Below, piece by piece: positions 17,852 to 26,687 of a stretch of DNA of 64,000 bases. Numbering within the stretch: position 1 is the first letter of the stretch; each line of letters opens with the position of its first letter. The notes below the pieces were generated by a model that was not told where the DNA came from, searched no databases, and worked only from the letters and a program-made list of their open reading frames with translations. Source of the stretch: Lachnospiraceae bacterium (GTDB lineage Bacteria > Bacillota > Clostridia > Lachnospirales > Lachnospiraceae); the NCBI GenBank assembly GCA_910575605.1, contig CAJTEW010000004.1, positions 1 to 64,000 on the forward strand, in the 5' to 3' direction. Position numbers and translations under genes: made by a program.

Positions 17852-20200
17852 ATGTCAGTTAAGGTTACAACCTATGAATCTTTAGATGACCGGATTGCAC
17901 CGGAGGCAATTACAGCGGATCTTGGAAAGGGACTGGACATTGTAGACGGGCATGCGGTAAAGGCGCCGGGGGATTATGAGAATCCTGATAAACTCTATGA
18001 CATGTTGATTGCCCGTATCCAGAAATATCATCCGTCCACAGATGTCAGTATGATTAAAAAGGCGTATGACCTGGCCCGTGAGGCTCATGGTAATCAGTTT
18101 CGTAAGTCAGGAGAGCCCTATATTGTACATCCACTCTGGGTGTCAATTATTCTTGCAAGTCTGGAGATGGATAAGGAGACGATTACTGCGGCAATGCTGC
18201 ATGACGTTGTAGAGGATACAGAGATCAGTGAGGAAGAGATCAGTAAGGACTTTGGGAAAGAGGTAGCACTTCTTGTTGACGGTGTTACAAAGCTGGGCCA
18301 GCTTTCCTATTCCTCGGATAAGCTGGAGGTTCAGGCGGAAAATTTACGTAAGATGTTCCTTGCCATGGCAAAGGATATCCGGGTCATTATAATTAAGCTG
18401 GCAGACCGTCTGCACAACATGCGGACACTGCAGTTTATGACTCCTGCAAAGCAGAAGGAAAAGGCAAAAGAAACAATGGATATCTATGCGCCTATTGCCC
18501 AGAGGCTTGGCATATCAAGAATTAAGACAGAGCTTGATGACTTGGCTCTTAAATACTCCCAGCCGGAGGTGTTCTTTGAGCTGGTAGATCAGATTAATGC
18601 GAGAAAAACGGAGCGGGAGGAATTTGTACAGAATATAGCTGAGGAAGTAGCTAGACATATGAAGAATGCCGGTATCAGATGTGATATCAGTGGGCGTGTG
18701 AAGCATTTCTTCAGTATTTATAAGAAGATGGTGAACCAGGATAAGACGGTGGATCAGATATACGATTTGTTTGCAGTGCGTATTATTGTGGATTCGGTTA
18801 AGGACTGCTATGCGGCTCTTGGTGTGATTCATGAGATGTATACACCGATTCCGGGGCGGTTTAAGGACTATATTGCTATGCCAAAGCCTAATATGTACCA
18901 GTCCCTTCACACAACTCTTATGAGTTCTGTAGGGCAGCCCTTTGAGATCCAGATACGGACTCAGGAGATGCATAAGACAGCAGAATACGGAATTGCGGCT
19001 CACTGGAAATACAAGGAGACAGGGGACAGTAAGAAGAGTGTGGCTACACAGGAGGAGGAAAAGCTAAGCTGGTTAAGGCAGATTCTTGAGTGGCAGAGAG
19101 ATATGTCGGACAATAGGGAGTTTCTGAATCTGATAAAGGGTGATCTGGATCTTTTTGCAGAGGATGTATACTGCTTTACTCCCCAGGGAGATGTAAAGAA
19201 TCTTCCTAACGGTTCCACCCCTATTGACTTTGCCTATGTTATCCACAGCGCTGTAGGTAATAAGATGGTAGGGGCAAGGGTAAACGGAAGGCTTGTTCCC
19301 ATTGATTATAAGATTCAGAACGGTGACCGCATTGAGATTCTGACGTCACAGAATTCCAGAGGTCCCAGCCGGGACTGGCTGAATGTGGTTAAAAGCACCC
19401 AGGCCAAGAACAAGATTAATCAATGGTTTAAAAAAGAATTTAAAGAGGACAATATCGTCAAAGGCAAAGAGATGATAGCTTCCTATTGTAAGGCGAAGTC
19501 CATCTGTGCTTCTGATATTATGCAGCCCAAGTATCAGGAAATCGTGCAGAAGAAATACGGATTCAGAGACTGGGCGTCTGTGCTTGCTGCTGTGGGACAC
19601 GGAGGACTTAAAGAAGGCCAGGTTGTAAACCGTCTTGTTGAGGAATACGGAAAAGAGCATAAGCAGGAGATTACAGACGAGGTTGTACTTGAAAGAGTGG
19701 CAGAGGCTGCAAGGAATAAAGTGCATATTGCCAAGTCAAAGAGCGGGATTGTTGTCAAGGGAATCGACGATATGGCAGTCCGTTTTTCCAGATGCTGTAA
19801 TCCGGTTCCGGGAGATGAGATTGTTGGATTTGTGACCAGGGGCCGGGGAATGACCATTCACCGGACAGATTGTGTGAATATGATACATTTAACCGAAGCA
19901 GAGAGGGCAAGGCTCATTGAGGTGGAATGGGAAAGCAATGTCGCAGATAAGGCGGAGGGACAGTATCTGTCTGAGATTAAGATGTATGCCAACGACAGAC
20001 AGGGACTGCTTATGGAGGTGTCACGCATTTTCACAGAGGCAGGAATGGACGTAAAATCCATGAATATCCGTACAAGCAAGCAGGGAACAGCTACGATTGA
20101 GACAGGATTTATTGTTCACGGAAGGGAAGAGCTTTCGAAAGTAATTGGAAAGCTCAGGCAGTTGGAAGACGTGATTGATATTGAAAGAACAAGGGGGTAG
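17852..20200 (+). CDS. relA: bifunctional (p)ppGpp synthetase/hydrolase
   Basis: A 782-aa Rel/SpoT protein for the stringent response. Domains in order: HD hydrolase (HPLWVSIILASL, then LHDVVEDTE, about 90-200), synthetase (RIIVDSVKDCYAALG and the AMPKPNMYQSLHTT segment, about 290-400), TGS (CFTPQGDVKNLPNGSTPIDFAY), zinc-finger-like region with RCCNPVPGDEIVG, and a C-terminal ACT domain. All catalytic regions look intact, so it should both make and break (p)ppGpp. It starts after AGGGAAGGAGG. Confidence 0.95.
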   Translation: MSVKVTTYESLDDRIAPEAITADLGKGLDIVDGHAVKAPGDYENPDKLYDMLIARIQKYHPSTDVSMIKKAYDLAREAHGNQFRKSGEPYIVHPLWVSIILASLEMDKETITAAMLHDVVEDTEISEEEISKDFGKEVALLVDGVTKLGQLSYSSDKLEVQAENLRKMFLAMAKDIRVIIIKLADRLHNMRTLQFMTPAKQKEKAKETMDIYAPIAQRLGISRIKTELDDLALKYSQPEVFFELVDQINARKTEREEFVQNIAEEVARHMKNAGIRCDISGRVKHFFSIYKKMVNQDKTVDQIYDLFAVRIIVDSVKDCYAALGVIHEMYTPIPGRFKDYIAMPKPNMYQSLHTTLMSSVGQPFEIQIRTQEMHKTAEYGIAAHWKYKETGDSKKSVATQEEEKLSWLRQILEWQRDMSDNREFLNLIKGDLDLFAEDVYCFTPQGDVKNLPNGSTPIDFAYVIHSAVGNKMVGARVNGRLVPIDYKIQNGDRIEILTSQNSRGPSRDWLNVVKSTQAKNKINQWFKKEFKEDNIVKGKEMIASYCKAKSICASDIMQPKYQEIVQKKYGFRDWASVLAAVGHGGLKEGQVVNRLVEEYGKEHKQEITDEVVLERVAEAARNKVHIAKSKSGIVVKGIDDMAVRFSRCCNPVPGDEIVGFVTRGRGMTIHRTDCVNMIHLTEAERARLIEVEWESNVADKAEGQYLSEIKMYANDRQGLLMEVSRIFTEAGMDVKSMNIRTSKQGTATIETGFIVHGREELSKVIGKLRQLEDVIDIERTRG

Positions 20201-20253
20201 TGCACCGGCTGTAATGGTATCTGTGCACAGCTTCCCAAAAGGAGTTTAAAGAT

Positions 20254-20874
20254 ATGAGAATAGAAAGATTTTCAGTTGGGATTCTTGGGACAAACTGTTA
20301 TCTGGTCATCAACGAGGAGACAAAGGAAACAGTTGTGGTAGACCCGGGTGGTTACTCAAAAAGGCTTGCCGAATTTATAAAGGAAGAGGAGCTTAGGCCT
20401 GCTGCCATTCTTCTTACTCATGGACATTTTGACCATATTATGGGAATTGACAGCTTTCTATCAGATTACAGGGTACCGGTTTATGTACATGAGGATGATG
20501 CGGATGCTATGACAGATGCCCGCCTGAACCAGTCAAAAACCTATACAAAAGGATATACATTTCAGGATGCAGAGTATATAAAGGATAAGGACAGCTTAGA
20601 GCTTGCTGGTTTTACTTTTGAAGTGATTCACACCCCCGGCCATACAATGGGCTGTTGTTGTTATTATATTCCAGCAGAGCATGCGCTTTTCAGTGGAGAT
20701 ACGCTGTTCCAGAATTCAGTTGGAAGAACAGATTTTGAGAACAGCAGTACAAACGCTCTGCTACGTTCCATCAAGGAGCGTCTGTTTGTGCTTCCTGAGG
20801 AAACACATGTGTACCCCGGCCATTCCGGTGAGACAATGATTGGGTATGAGAAAACCCACAATCCTTATGTTTAG
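20254..20874 (+). CDS. MBL-fold metallo-hydrolase (glyoxalase II-like)
   Basis: A 206-aa metallo-beta-lactamase-fold protein with the zinc motif THGHFDHIMG, then HTPGHTMG, FSGDTLF and a C-terminal VYPGHSGET. This short group is often called hydroxyacylglutathione hydrolase-like, but the substrate in Clostridia is unknown. It lies between relA and hemZ, as in many relatives. Confidence 0.9.
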   Translation: MRIERFSVGILGTNCYLVINEETKETVVVDPGGYSKRLAEFIKEEELRPAAILLTHGHFDHIMGIDSFLSDYRVPVYVHEDDADAMTDARLNQSKTYTKGYTFQDAEYIKDKDSLELAGFTFEVIHTPGHTMGCCCYYIPAEHALFSGDTLFQNSVGRTDFENSSTNALLRSIKERLFVLPEETHVYPGHSGETMIGYEKTHNPYV

Positions 20875-20885
20875 AGGTGTAAAAG

Positions 20886-22319
20886 ATGATTCAGATTATA
20901 TGCAGCAGAGAAGCTTATGTTTATAATGTGTATCATATGGTAAAGGCTTTTTATCCGTCTAAGGAGGTGACCTCCCGGGTGGAGGAAAAAGCCTCTAATT
21001 ATGTCACGGTTTTTTCAGAGGATATCCCGGAAATCAAGATAACCGAAGAAATGATAAAGGGAGTGGATAAGTCTGACATAAAAGAAATAAAATATCAGAT
21101 TGACTGTCTTTTATATCATGCTCTGTCAGAGAGGACAAAGAGGAAGCTTGCCTGGGGAATTCTTATGGGGGTTAGACCCACAAAGCTTGCTATGTCAGAG
21201 CTTGAGAGGGGGACATCAGAAGAAGAATTTACAGCATGGTATGAGGAGAAGCTTCTGGTAAGCCATGAGAAAGCAAAGCTTGCCTGGAGAGTGGCTGGAC
21301 GGGAAAAAGAACTGCTTGACAGACTTGATATGGATCGGGGCTATAGTCTCTATGTGGGAATTCCCTTCTGTCCGTCAGTATGCTCATATTGTTCCTTCAG
21401 CTCAGGGGCATTGTCTGAATGGAAGTATTATGTAGAGGATTATGTAGAGGCACTTAAAAGAGAGCTTAATGCTGTATCAGAGCTGCTGCGCCATAAAATT
21501 CTAAATACTATTTACATAGGAGGAGGCACACCTACAACCTTAAGCAGTGCCAGGCTTGAGGAGCTTTTAACATGTATTGATACTTTATTTCAAAGAGACG
21601 GACTTTTGGAATATACAGTAGAAGCTGGAAGACCGGACAGTATTGGAGGAGAGAAGCTTGAGGTACTAAAAAGGCACGGAGTTACCAGAATTTCCATTAA
21701 TCCCCAGAGCATGCAGCAGAAAACACTAGATGTTATTGGAAGAAGGCATACTGTGGAGGAGATTTATGAGGCTTACCGGCTGGCCAGAGATATTGGATTT
21801 GATAATATTAATATGGATATCATTGCAGGCCTTCCGGGGGAGACAGCTTTTGATATGGAGGATACACTTAAAAAGATAAAGTCGCTTTCACCGGACAGTC
21901 TTACCGTCCATTCTCTTGCTATTAAACGGGCGTCAAGGATGGGACAAGAAAAAGGGCCGGTTTTAGGGGACATCGGCCGGATGACAGAGCTTGCGGCGCA
22001 TGCGGCCGAAGAGATGGGAATGTCCCCATATTACCTGTACAGGCAGAAAAATGCTGCCGGTAATTTTGAAAATGTGGGCTATGCAAAGGTTGACAAAGCC
22101 GGAATATACAATATACTTATAATGGAGGAAAAGCAGTCGATTATTGCCTGCGGAGCAGGAGCATCCACAAAGCTTGTACTTAAGGAACAGGTAGAGAATC
22201 CTGCAAACAAAGGAAAGAAGACAAGTCTCATTCGGCTTGAGAATGTAAAGGCCATTGATGCTTATATAGGCCGTGTGAATGAGATGATTAAGCGAAAGGA
22301 AGAATGGCTATGGCGTTAA
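20886..22319 (+). CDS. hemZ: coproporphyrinogen dehydrogenase HemZ
   Basis: A 477-aa radical SAM protein of the HemN/HemZ family, with an N-terminal extension of about 155 aa and the cluster motif PFCPSVCSYCSFSS. GGGTPTTLS follows, matching the SAM-binding strand. HemZ proteins were named for oxygen-independent haem synthesis, but in Clostridia lacking a full haem pathway their true role is uncertain. It overlaps hisS by 16 bases, so the two are translationally coupled. Confidence 0.9.
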   Translation: MIQIICSREAYVYNVYHMVKAFYPSKEVTSRVEEKASNYVTVFSEDIPEIKITEEMIKGVDKSDIKEIKYQIDCLLYHALSERTKRKLAWGILMGVRPTKLAMSELERGTSEEEFTAWYEEKLLVSHEKAKLAWRVAGREKELLDRLDMDRGYSLYVGIPFCPSVCSYCSFSSGALSEWKYYVEDYVEALKRELNAVSELLRHKILNTIYIGGGTPTTLSSARLEELLTCIDTLFQRDGLLEYTVEAGRPDSIGGEKLEVLKRHGVTRISINPQSMQQKTLDVIGRRHTVEEIYEAYRLARDIGFDNINMDIIAGLPGETAFDMEDTLKKIKSLSPDSLTVHSLAIKRASRMGQEKGPVLGDIGRMTELAAHAAEEMGMSPYYLYRQKNAAGNFENVGYAKVDKAGIYNILIMEEKQSIIACGAGASTKLVLKEQVENPANKGKKTSLIRLENVKAIDAYIGRVNEMIKRKEEWLWR

Positions 22320-23575
22320 AGAAAAAACCGGTTACAGGCATGAATGATATGATGCCCCGTGAGATGGAGATCAGGGATTATCTGATTGGGCTTATTAAGG
22401 ATACCTATAAAACCTATGGATTTCAGTCTATGGAGACGCCTTGTGTGGAGCATATTGAAAATCTGTGCAGTAAACAGGGCGGTGACAATGAAAAGCTGAT
22501 TTTTAAGATTATGAAGCGGGGACAGAAGCTTCGTATTGACGAAGCGAAGGAGGAAAACGATCTGGCAGACAGCGGACTGCGATATGACCTTACAGTGCCT
22601 CTTGCAAGATATTATGCGTGTCATGCAAACGAGCTGTCTTCTCCTTTTAAGGCACTCCAGATAGGGAATGTATGGCGTGCAGATCGTCCGCAGAAGGGAC
22701 GTTTCCGTCAGTTTATGCAGTGTGATATTGATATTCTGGGAGAAGCAGGGATTTTATCAGAGATTGAGCTTATTCTTGCAACGACAGCGATGCTTGGAAA
22801 ACTGAATTTCTGTAATTTTACTGTATGTATAAACGACCGTAATATTTTAAAATCAATGGCAGCATTCAGTGGTTTCAAAGAGGAAGATTATGATGAGGTG
22901 TTCATCATTTTAGATAAGATGGATAAAATTGGAAGGGACGGCGTAAAGGAGGAGCTTTTTGAGCTTGGATATCCGAAGGAAAGCGTAGATTCTTATCTTG
23001 GGCTTTTTGAGGAAATTTCACCGGACATTTCAGGAATCCGTTATCTTAAGGAAAAGCTTGGGGATTACTTAAGTGATGAGACAGCAGAGGGGCTGGAGAT
23101 TATAATGTCCAGTGTGGATGTGGCAAAGGAATGTGATTTCCGCCTGAAATTTGATCCTACTCTTGTAAGGGGACAGTCTTACTATACCGGTACTATTTTT
23201 GAAGTGATAATGGATGATTTCGGAGGCTCTGTAGCCGGAGGAGGACGTTATGATAAGATGATAGGAAAGTTTACAGGGCAGGATACCCCGGCATGCGGTT
23301 TTTCTATTGGGTTTGAAAGGATTGTGATGCTTCTTCTTGAAAATGGCTTTGAGGTGCCGAAAAAAGGTATAAAAAAGGCTTATTTGCTGGAAAAGAGTCT
23401 GACAGGTGAGTCAGTCCTTAAGGTTCTGGCTCTTGCAAAGGCAGACAGGGAAGCTGGAAAACAGGTGTTGATTGTAAATATGAAGAAAAATAAAAAATTC
23501 CAGAAGGAACAGCTTATAGCAGAGGGATATGAGGAAATTACCGACTGCTACGCTGATTCTCTAAAACAAATATAA
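22304..23575 (+). CDS. hisS: histidyl-tRNA synthetase
   Basis: A 423-aa class II aminoacyl-tRNA synthetase. Visible motifs: GMNDMMPREMEIRDYL at the start, FRQFMQCDIDILG (motif 2 region), LVRGQSYYTGTIFEV, AGGGRYDKMIGKF and CGFSIGFERI (motif 3). A C-terminal anticodon-binding domain follows. It begins inside the end of hemZ; a second ATG six bases in is an alternative start. Confidence 0.95.
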   Translation: MAMALKKKPVTGMNDMMPREMEIRDYLIGLIKDTYKTYGFQSMETPCVEHIENLCSKQGGDNEKLIFKIMKRGQKLRIDEAKEENDLADSGLRYDLTVPLARYYACHANELSSPFKALQIGNVWRADRPQKGRFRQFMQCDIDILGEAGILSEIELILATTAMLGKLNFCNFTVCINDRNILKSMAAFSGFKEEDYDEVFIILDKMDKIGRDGVKEELFELGYPKESVDSYLGLFEEISPDISGIRYLKEKLGDYLSDETAEGLEIIMSSVDVAKECDFRLKFDPTLVRGQSYYTGTIFEVIMDDFGGSVAGGGRYDKMIGKFTGQDTPACGFSIGFERIVMLLLENGFEVPKKGIKKAYLLEKSLTGESVLKVLALAKADREAGKQVLIVNMKKNKKFQKEQLIAEGYEEITDCYADSLKQI

Positions 23576-23594
23576 AGGGAGAGGAGAAAGTGAT

Positions 23595-25391
23595 ATGGCA
23601 GAGTCAATGAAGGGACTTAGGAGGACACACCGATGTGCAGAACTTACAAAGGAAAATATTGGTGAAACTGTTACAATTATGGGATGGGTGCAGAAAAACC
23701 GGAATAAGGGGGGGCTTGTTTTTGTAGATGTAAGAGACCGTTCCGGTATTATTCAGGTAGTTTTTGAGGAAGGAAAATCCGACAAGGCACTGCTTGAGAA
23801 GGCAGCAGGACTCCGCTTAGAGTATGTGGCTGCAGTTGTAGGAAAAGTGGAGAAACGTTCTGGTGCGGTAAATGAGAATATAAAAACAGGTGAGATTGAG
23901 ATTGTTCCACAAGAGCTTCGGATTCTATCCGAGTCTGAGACACCGCCGTTTCCGGTTGAGGAAAATTCCAAGACTAAGGAAGAGGTGCGCCTGAAATACA
24001 GATACTTAGACCTTAGAAGGCCAGACATGCAGCGCAATCTCATGATGAGAAGCCAGGCGGCAACTCTTACCCGTCAGTTCCTTGCAGAGGAAGGTTTTCT
24101 TGAAATAGAGACCCCGATTCTGATTGGAAGCACGCCGGAGGGAGCAAGAGATTATCTGGTGCCAAGCCGAATTCATCAGGGACATTTTTATGCACTTCCC
24201 CAGTCGCCTCAGCTTTTTAAGCAGCTTCTTATGTGCTCCGGGTGTGACCGTTATTTCCAGCTGGCAAAATGCTTCCGTGACGAGGACCTTCGCGCGGACC
24301 GTCAGCCTGAATTTACACAGATAGATATGGAGCTTTCTTTCGTGGACGTGGAGGATGTTCTGGATGTAAATGAAAGACTTCTGGCAAAGCTATTTAAGGA
24401 AATCTTAAAAGTGGAGGTTCCGCTTCCGATTCCAAGGATGACTTGGCAGGAGGCTATGGACCGCTACGGCTCCGATAAACCAGATATTCGTTTCGGAATG
24501 GAGCTTACAGATATAACAGAGGTGGTAAAGGGCTGTGAATTTGCGGTATTTAAAGGCGCTATAGAAAACGGCGGAACTGTCCGGGGGATTAATGCCAAAG
24601 GGCAGGGGGCAATGCCCCGCAAGAAGATAGATAAGCTGGCAGAGTTCGCAAAGGGCTACGGCGCAAAAGGACTGGCCTACGCGGCAGTCCAGGAGGACGG
24701 TACTGTAAAATCGTCCTTCAGTAAGTTTATGAAGGACGAAGAAATGTCTGCATTAATAGAGGCAATGGGAGCGGAGAAGGGCGACCTTTTGTTATTTGCG
24801 GCAGATAAGAATAAAGTTGTATGGGATGTCCTGGGAGCTCTTCGTCTGGAGCTTGCCCGTCAGATGGAGCTTCTCGATAAGAGCGATTATAGATTCCTCT
24901 GGGTGACAGAATTTCCCCTTCTTGAGTGGAGTGAGGAGCAGGACCGCTTTGTGGCAATGCATCATCCATTTACCATGCCTATGGAGGAGGATCTGGAATA
25001 TATTGACAGTGACCCGGGAAGAGTACGGGCAAAGGCATATGATATTGTGCTCAACGGTACAGAGTTAGGCGGGGGCAGTGTGCGGATATTCAATCCTGAC
25101 ATCCAGAATAAGATGTTTGAGGTGCTTGGATTCACGCCAGAGCAGGCACAGGAGCAGTTCGGGTTCCTTCTCACTGCATTTAAGTACGGGGTGCCGCCTC
25201 ATGCAGGGCTTGCCTACGGACTTGACAGGCTGATTATGCTGATGGCAAAGGAGGACAGCATCCGGGATGTAATTGCATTCCCGAAAGTAAAGGATGCATC
25301 AGATCTGATGACCGAAGCACCGACGAAGGTGGATGATAAGCAGCTTGAAGAGCTTGGGCTTGAGGTTGTTAAGATGGAAGAAAAAGAGTAA
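23595..25391 (+). CDS. aspS: aspartyl-tRNA synthetase
   Basis: A 598-aa class IIb synthetase of bacterial type: OB-fold anticodon domain (1-110), catalytic core with FLEIETPILIGSTPEGARD and FRDEDLRADRQPEFTQID, the bacterial GAD insertion (about 285-420), and motif 3 AYGLDRLIMLM. It charges tRNA-Asp, or Asp and Asn tRNAs if the host uses the transamidation route. It follows hisS by 19 bases and is closed by a terminator at 25441. Confidence 0.96.
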   Translation: MAESMKGLRRTHRCAELTKENIGETVTIMGWVQKNRNKGGLVFVDVRDRSGIIQVVFEEGKSDKALLEKAAGLRLEYVAAVVGKVEKRSGAVNENIKTGEIEIVPQELRILSESETPPFPVEENSKTKEEVRLKYRYLDLRRPDMQRNLMMRSQAATLTRQFLAEEGFLEIETPILIGSTPEGARDYLVPSRIHQGHFYALPQSPQLFKQLLMCSGCDRYFQLAKCFRDEDLRADRQPEFTQIDMELSFVDVEDVLDVNERLLAKLFKEILKVEVPLPIPRMTWQEAMDRYGSDKPDIRFGMELTDITEVVKGCEFAVFKGAIENGGTVRGINAKGQGAMPRKKIDKLAEFAKGYGAKGLAYAAVQEDGTVKSSFSKFMKDEEMSALIEAMGAEKGDLLLFAADKNKVVWDVLGALRLELARQMELLDKSDYRFLWVTEFPLLEWSEEQDRFVAMHHPFTMPMEEDLEYIDSDPGRVRAKAYDIVLNGTELGGGSVRIFNPDIQNKMFEVLGFTPEQAQEQFGFLLTAFKYGVPPHAGLAYGLDRLIMLMAKEDSIRDVIAFPKVKDASDLMTEAPTKVDDKQLEELGLEVVKMEEKE

Positions 25392-25440
25392 TGGTTCTGG
25401 TTTGTTGTAAAAATAAAAAGTGACCGAGCCAAGGAAATGT

Positions 25441-25467
25441 GAGAGGCTTTTTGAGCCTCTCGTTTTT
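25441..25467 (+). terminator. terminator after aspS
   Basis: GAGAGGCT and AGCCTCTC form an eight-base-pair hairpin (25441-25461) followed by GTTTTT. Ends the relA-to-aspS run before tRNA-Gly. Confidence 0.85.
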
Positions 25468-25516
25468 ACAAAGTGAGTATGGAGTGGATTAGATAAAAAA
25501 TAATTAAAAAAAGTTG

Positions 25517-25545
25517 TTGACAAATCTGTTTATGTGTAGTATAGT
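25517..25545 (+). promoter_or_regulatory. promoter of tRNA-Gly
   Basis: Consensus TTGACA (25517-25522), 17 bases, TATAGT (25540-25545), 30 bases before the tRNA. Confidence 0.75.
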
Positions 25546-25575
25546 AATTATTGTTCCAAGGAACAGTAAACAAAT

Positions 25576-25648
25576 GCGACAGTGGCTCAGTTGGTAGAGT
25601 ACGACCTTGCCAAGGTCGGGGTCGCGGGTTCGAACCCCGTCTGTCGCT
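25576..25648 (+). tRNA. tRNA-Gly (anticodon GCC)
   Basis: A 73-base cloverleaf. Acceptor arms GCGACAG and CTGTCGC pair, the anticodon stem CGACC/GGTCG encloses TTGCCAA with GCC at 25609-25611, and the T-loop is GGTTCGAACCCC. CCA is not encoded. It marks the left border of the tail-like element, but I found no copy of its 3' end at the right border near 58 kb, so an att site is not shown. Confidence 0.97.
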
Positions 25649-25696
25649 TTAAAAAACACTATAGGAAATGTTTTTAAAAAGTGTATTTATTAAGAG

Positions 25697-25727
25697 ATAC
25701 TAATATATTTTATATTAGTATTTTTTT
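25697..25727 (+). terminator. terminator after tRNA-Gly
   Basis: ATACTAATATA (25697-25707) and TATATTAGTAT (25711-25721) form an 11-bp perfect stem with a three-base loop, followed by a run of T. Confidence 0.8.
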
Positions 25728-25803
25728 GTTTTAGATTTATTTGAAATATATAATTGTAGAAGAAAAAAATGGTATATTCATTTGTCAAAATACTGTTTAA
25801 GTT

Positions 25804-26103
25804 AATGAACTAAATAGCAAATCCGAGGAAACGTTAGCTGCAGGAGCTGTGCTAAAACGCTACGGAAAACACCGTGTTTTGCATCTAATAAATGCCACAT
25901 CAACAGATGGTGCAATAGCAACTCTTACCACGAGCGACCGACCTGTATCCTCTAGCTTTGCTGCCATTGCGATACGTGGTTCTGCTACTGCGAATTTGTA
26001 CGCATCTGTAGATAAAAACGGTAATGTTATTGCGTGGAATAACGGTAAGCGTCAATCGGCAACATCCGCAATAATTGGTACACTTGAATGGTATGTGTCT
26101 TGA
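25804..26103 (+). pseudogene. silent tail-fibre tip cassette A
   Basis: An open frame of 99 codons with no start codon of its own: a TAA lies two codons before the shared site. It begins with the shared sequence encoding NELNSK and then diverges to SEETLAAGAVLKRYGKHRVL, ending in TLEWYVS. This matches the layout of the expressed fibre gene's variable half (NELNSK... to EYIKS). It faces right, opposite to the fibre gene. Inversion between the site at 25805 and the one at 29556 would join it in frame to the fibre N-terminus. Inferred role: alternative receptor-binding tip. Confidence 0.75.
25805..25822 (+). repeat. shufflon crossover site A
   Basis: ATGAACTAAATAGCAAAT, rightward. Identical to the sites at 26496 and 29556 and two mismatches from the one at 28824. 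It marks the start of cassette A homology. Confidence 0.8.
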
Positions 26104-26118
26104 CTTCCAGATTATACG

Positions 26119-26187
26119 TTATGATTTTATATACTCCGTCACCACTAGCGCAGAATTTATTTTACAGTAGTGGTGAGGGAGTAAAAA
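26119..26187 (-). pseudogene. remnant of a fifth fibre tip
   Basis: Directly after the stop of cassette B, in the same frame, the sequence reads NSALVVTEYIKS and a stop, closely like the end of the expressed fibre (YSAVVVMEYIKS). No crossover site precedes it. It looks like the 3' stub of a former cassette left by a deletion or fusion. The segment also forms a hairpin (26132-26182) that may act as a terminator between convergent cassettes A and B. Confidence 0.6.
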
Positions 26188-26514
26188 TCATAGTATATAA
26201 GACCGTCCAAAGGTAAGATATGCGCCGCTTGCATAATTACCTTGTGCTTGTACCTTCCCTGTTTCAGCATTAATCGATACAGTGGGATGTGTACCAACGC
26301 GGGCATACTTTGTTATTTTGGGTCTGTAACCAACAGGCAGCGTAAAGAAAACTTGATAAGCACTTACGGCACTTGCTAATCTTACATTAACATTTATATC
26401 TACTACATTGCCAACCTTTTCTATGATAATTGTTTTAGCTGTAGAGTTTGCGACCGCCTCATGTACACCTGTCATGCTCTCAAAGCCGATAATCAATTTG
26501 CTATTTAGTTCATC
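26188..26514 (-). pseudogene. silent tail-fibre tip cassette B
   Basis: A leftward open frame of 108 codons from the shared DELNSKLI start to GRSYIL. After the shared segment it diverges from the expressed tip (IIGFESMTGVHEAVANSTAK). The body (LPVGYRPKITKYARVGTHPT) looks like a phage fibre head domain. It is in the same orientation as the fibre gene, so joining it to the N-terminus would need two inversions or a deletion between direct sites. An upstream fragment in the same frame has no fibre N-terminus. Confidence 0.75.
26496..26513 (-). repeat. shufflon crossover site B
   Basis: Leftward copy of ATGAACTAAATAGCAAAT at the head of cassette B; identical to sites A and D. Confidence 0.8.
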
Positions 26515-26631
26515 ATGGGTTAAATTAGATAATGGACAGAGTGATAGATTCAGATGAATCCGGATTTCTTGAAGGCAAAGTGTATTTCGACCGACTCACG
26601 ATACCAAGTATACGTTGAAGCAGAGACTAAT

Positions 26632-26682
26632 TAATAAAAAGGACTGCAACACCCAAGTTTTTATCCTCTGTGCAGCAGTCCT
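26632..26682 (-). terminator. terminator after the amidase gene
   Basis: GGACTGC (26641-26647) pairs with GCAGTCC (26675-26681). Read leftward the hairpin is followed by TTTTTATT. Starts just past the amidase stop. Confidence 0.75.
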
Positions 26683-26687
26683 GGAAA

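Noticed and set aside
26532-26618. A 28-codon frame ending GKVYFDRLTIPSIR, rightward between site B and the amidase terminator
   Set aside because: It looks like the end of a phage protein, but it has no ribosome site and a stop just before it. It may be a remnant, but is too short to support.
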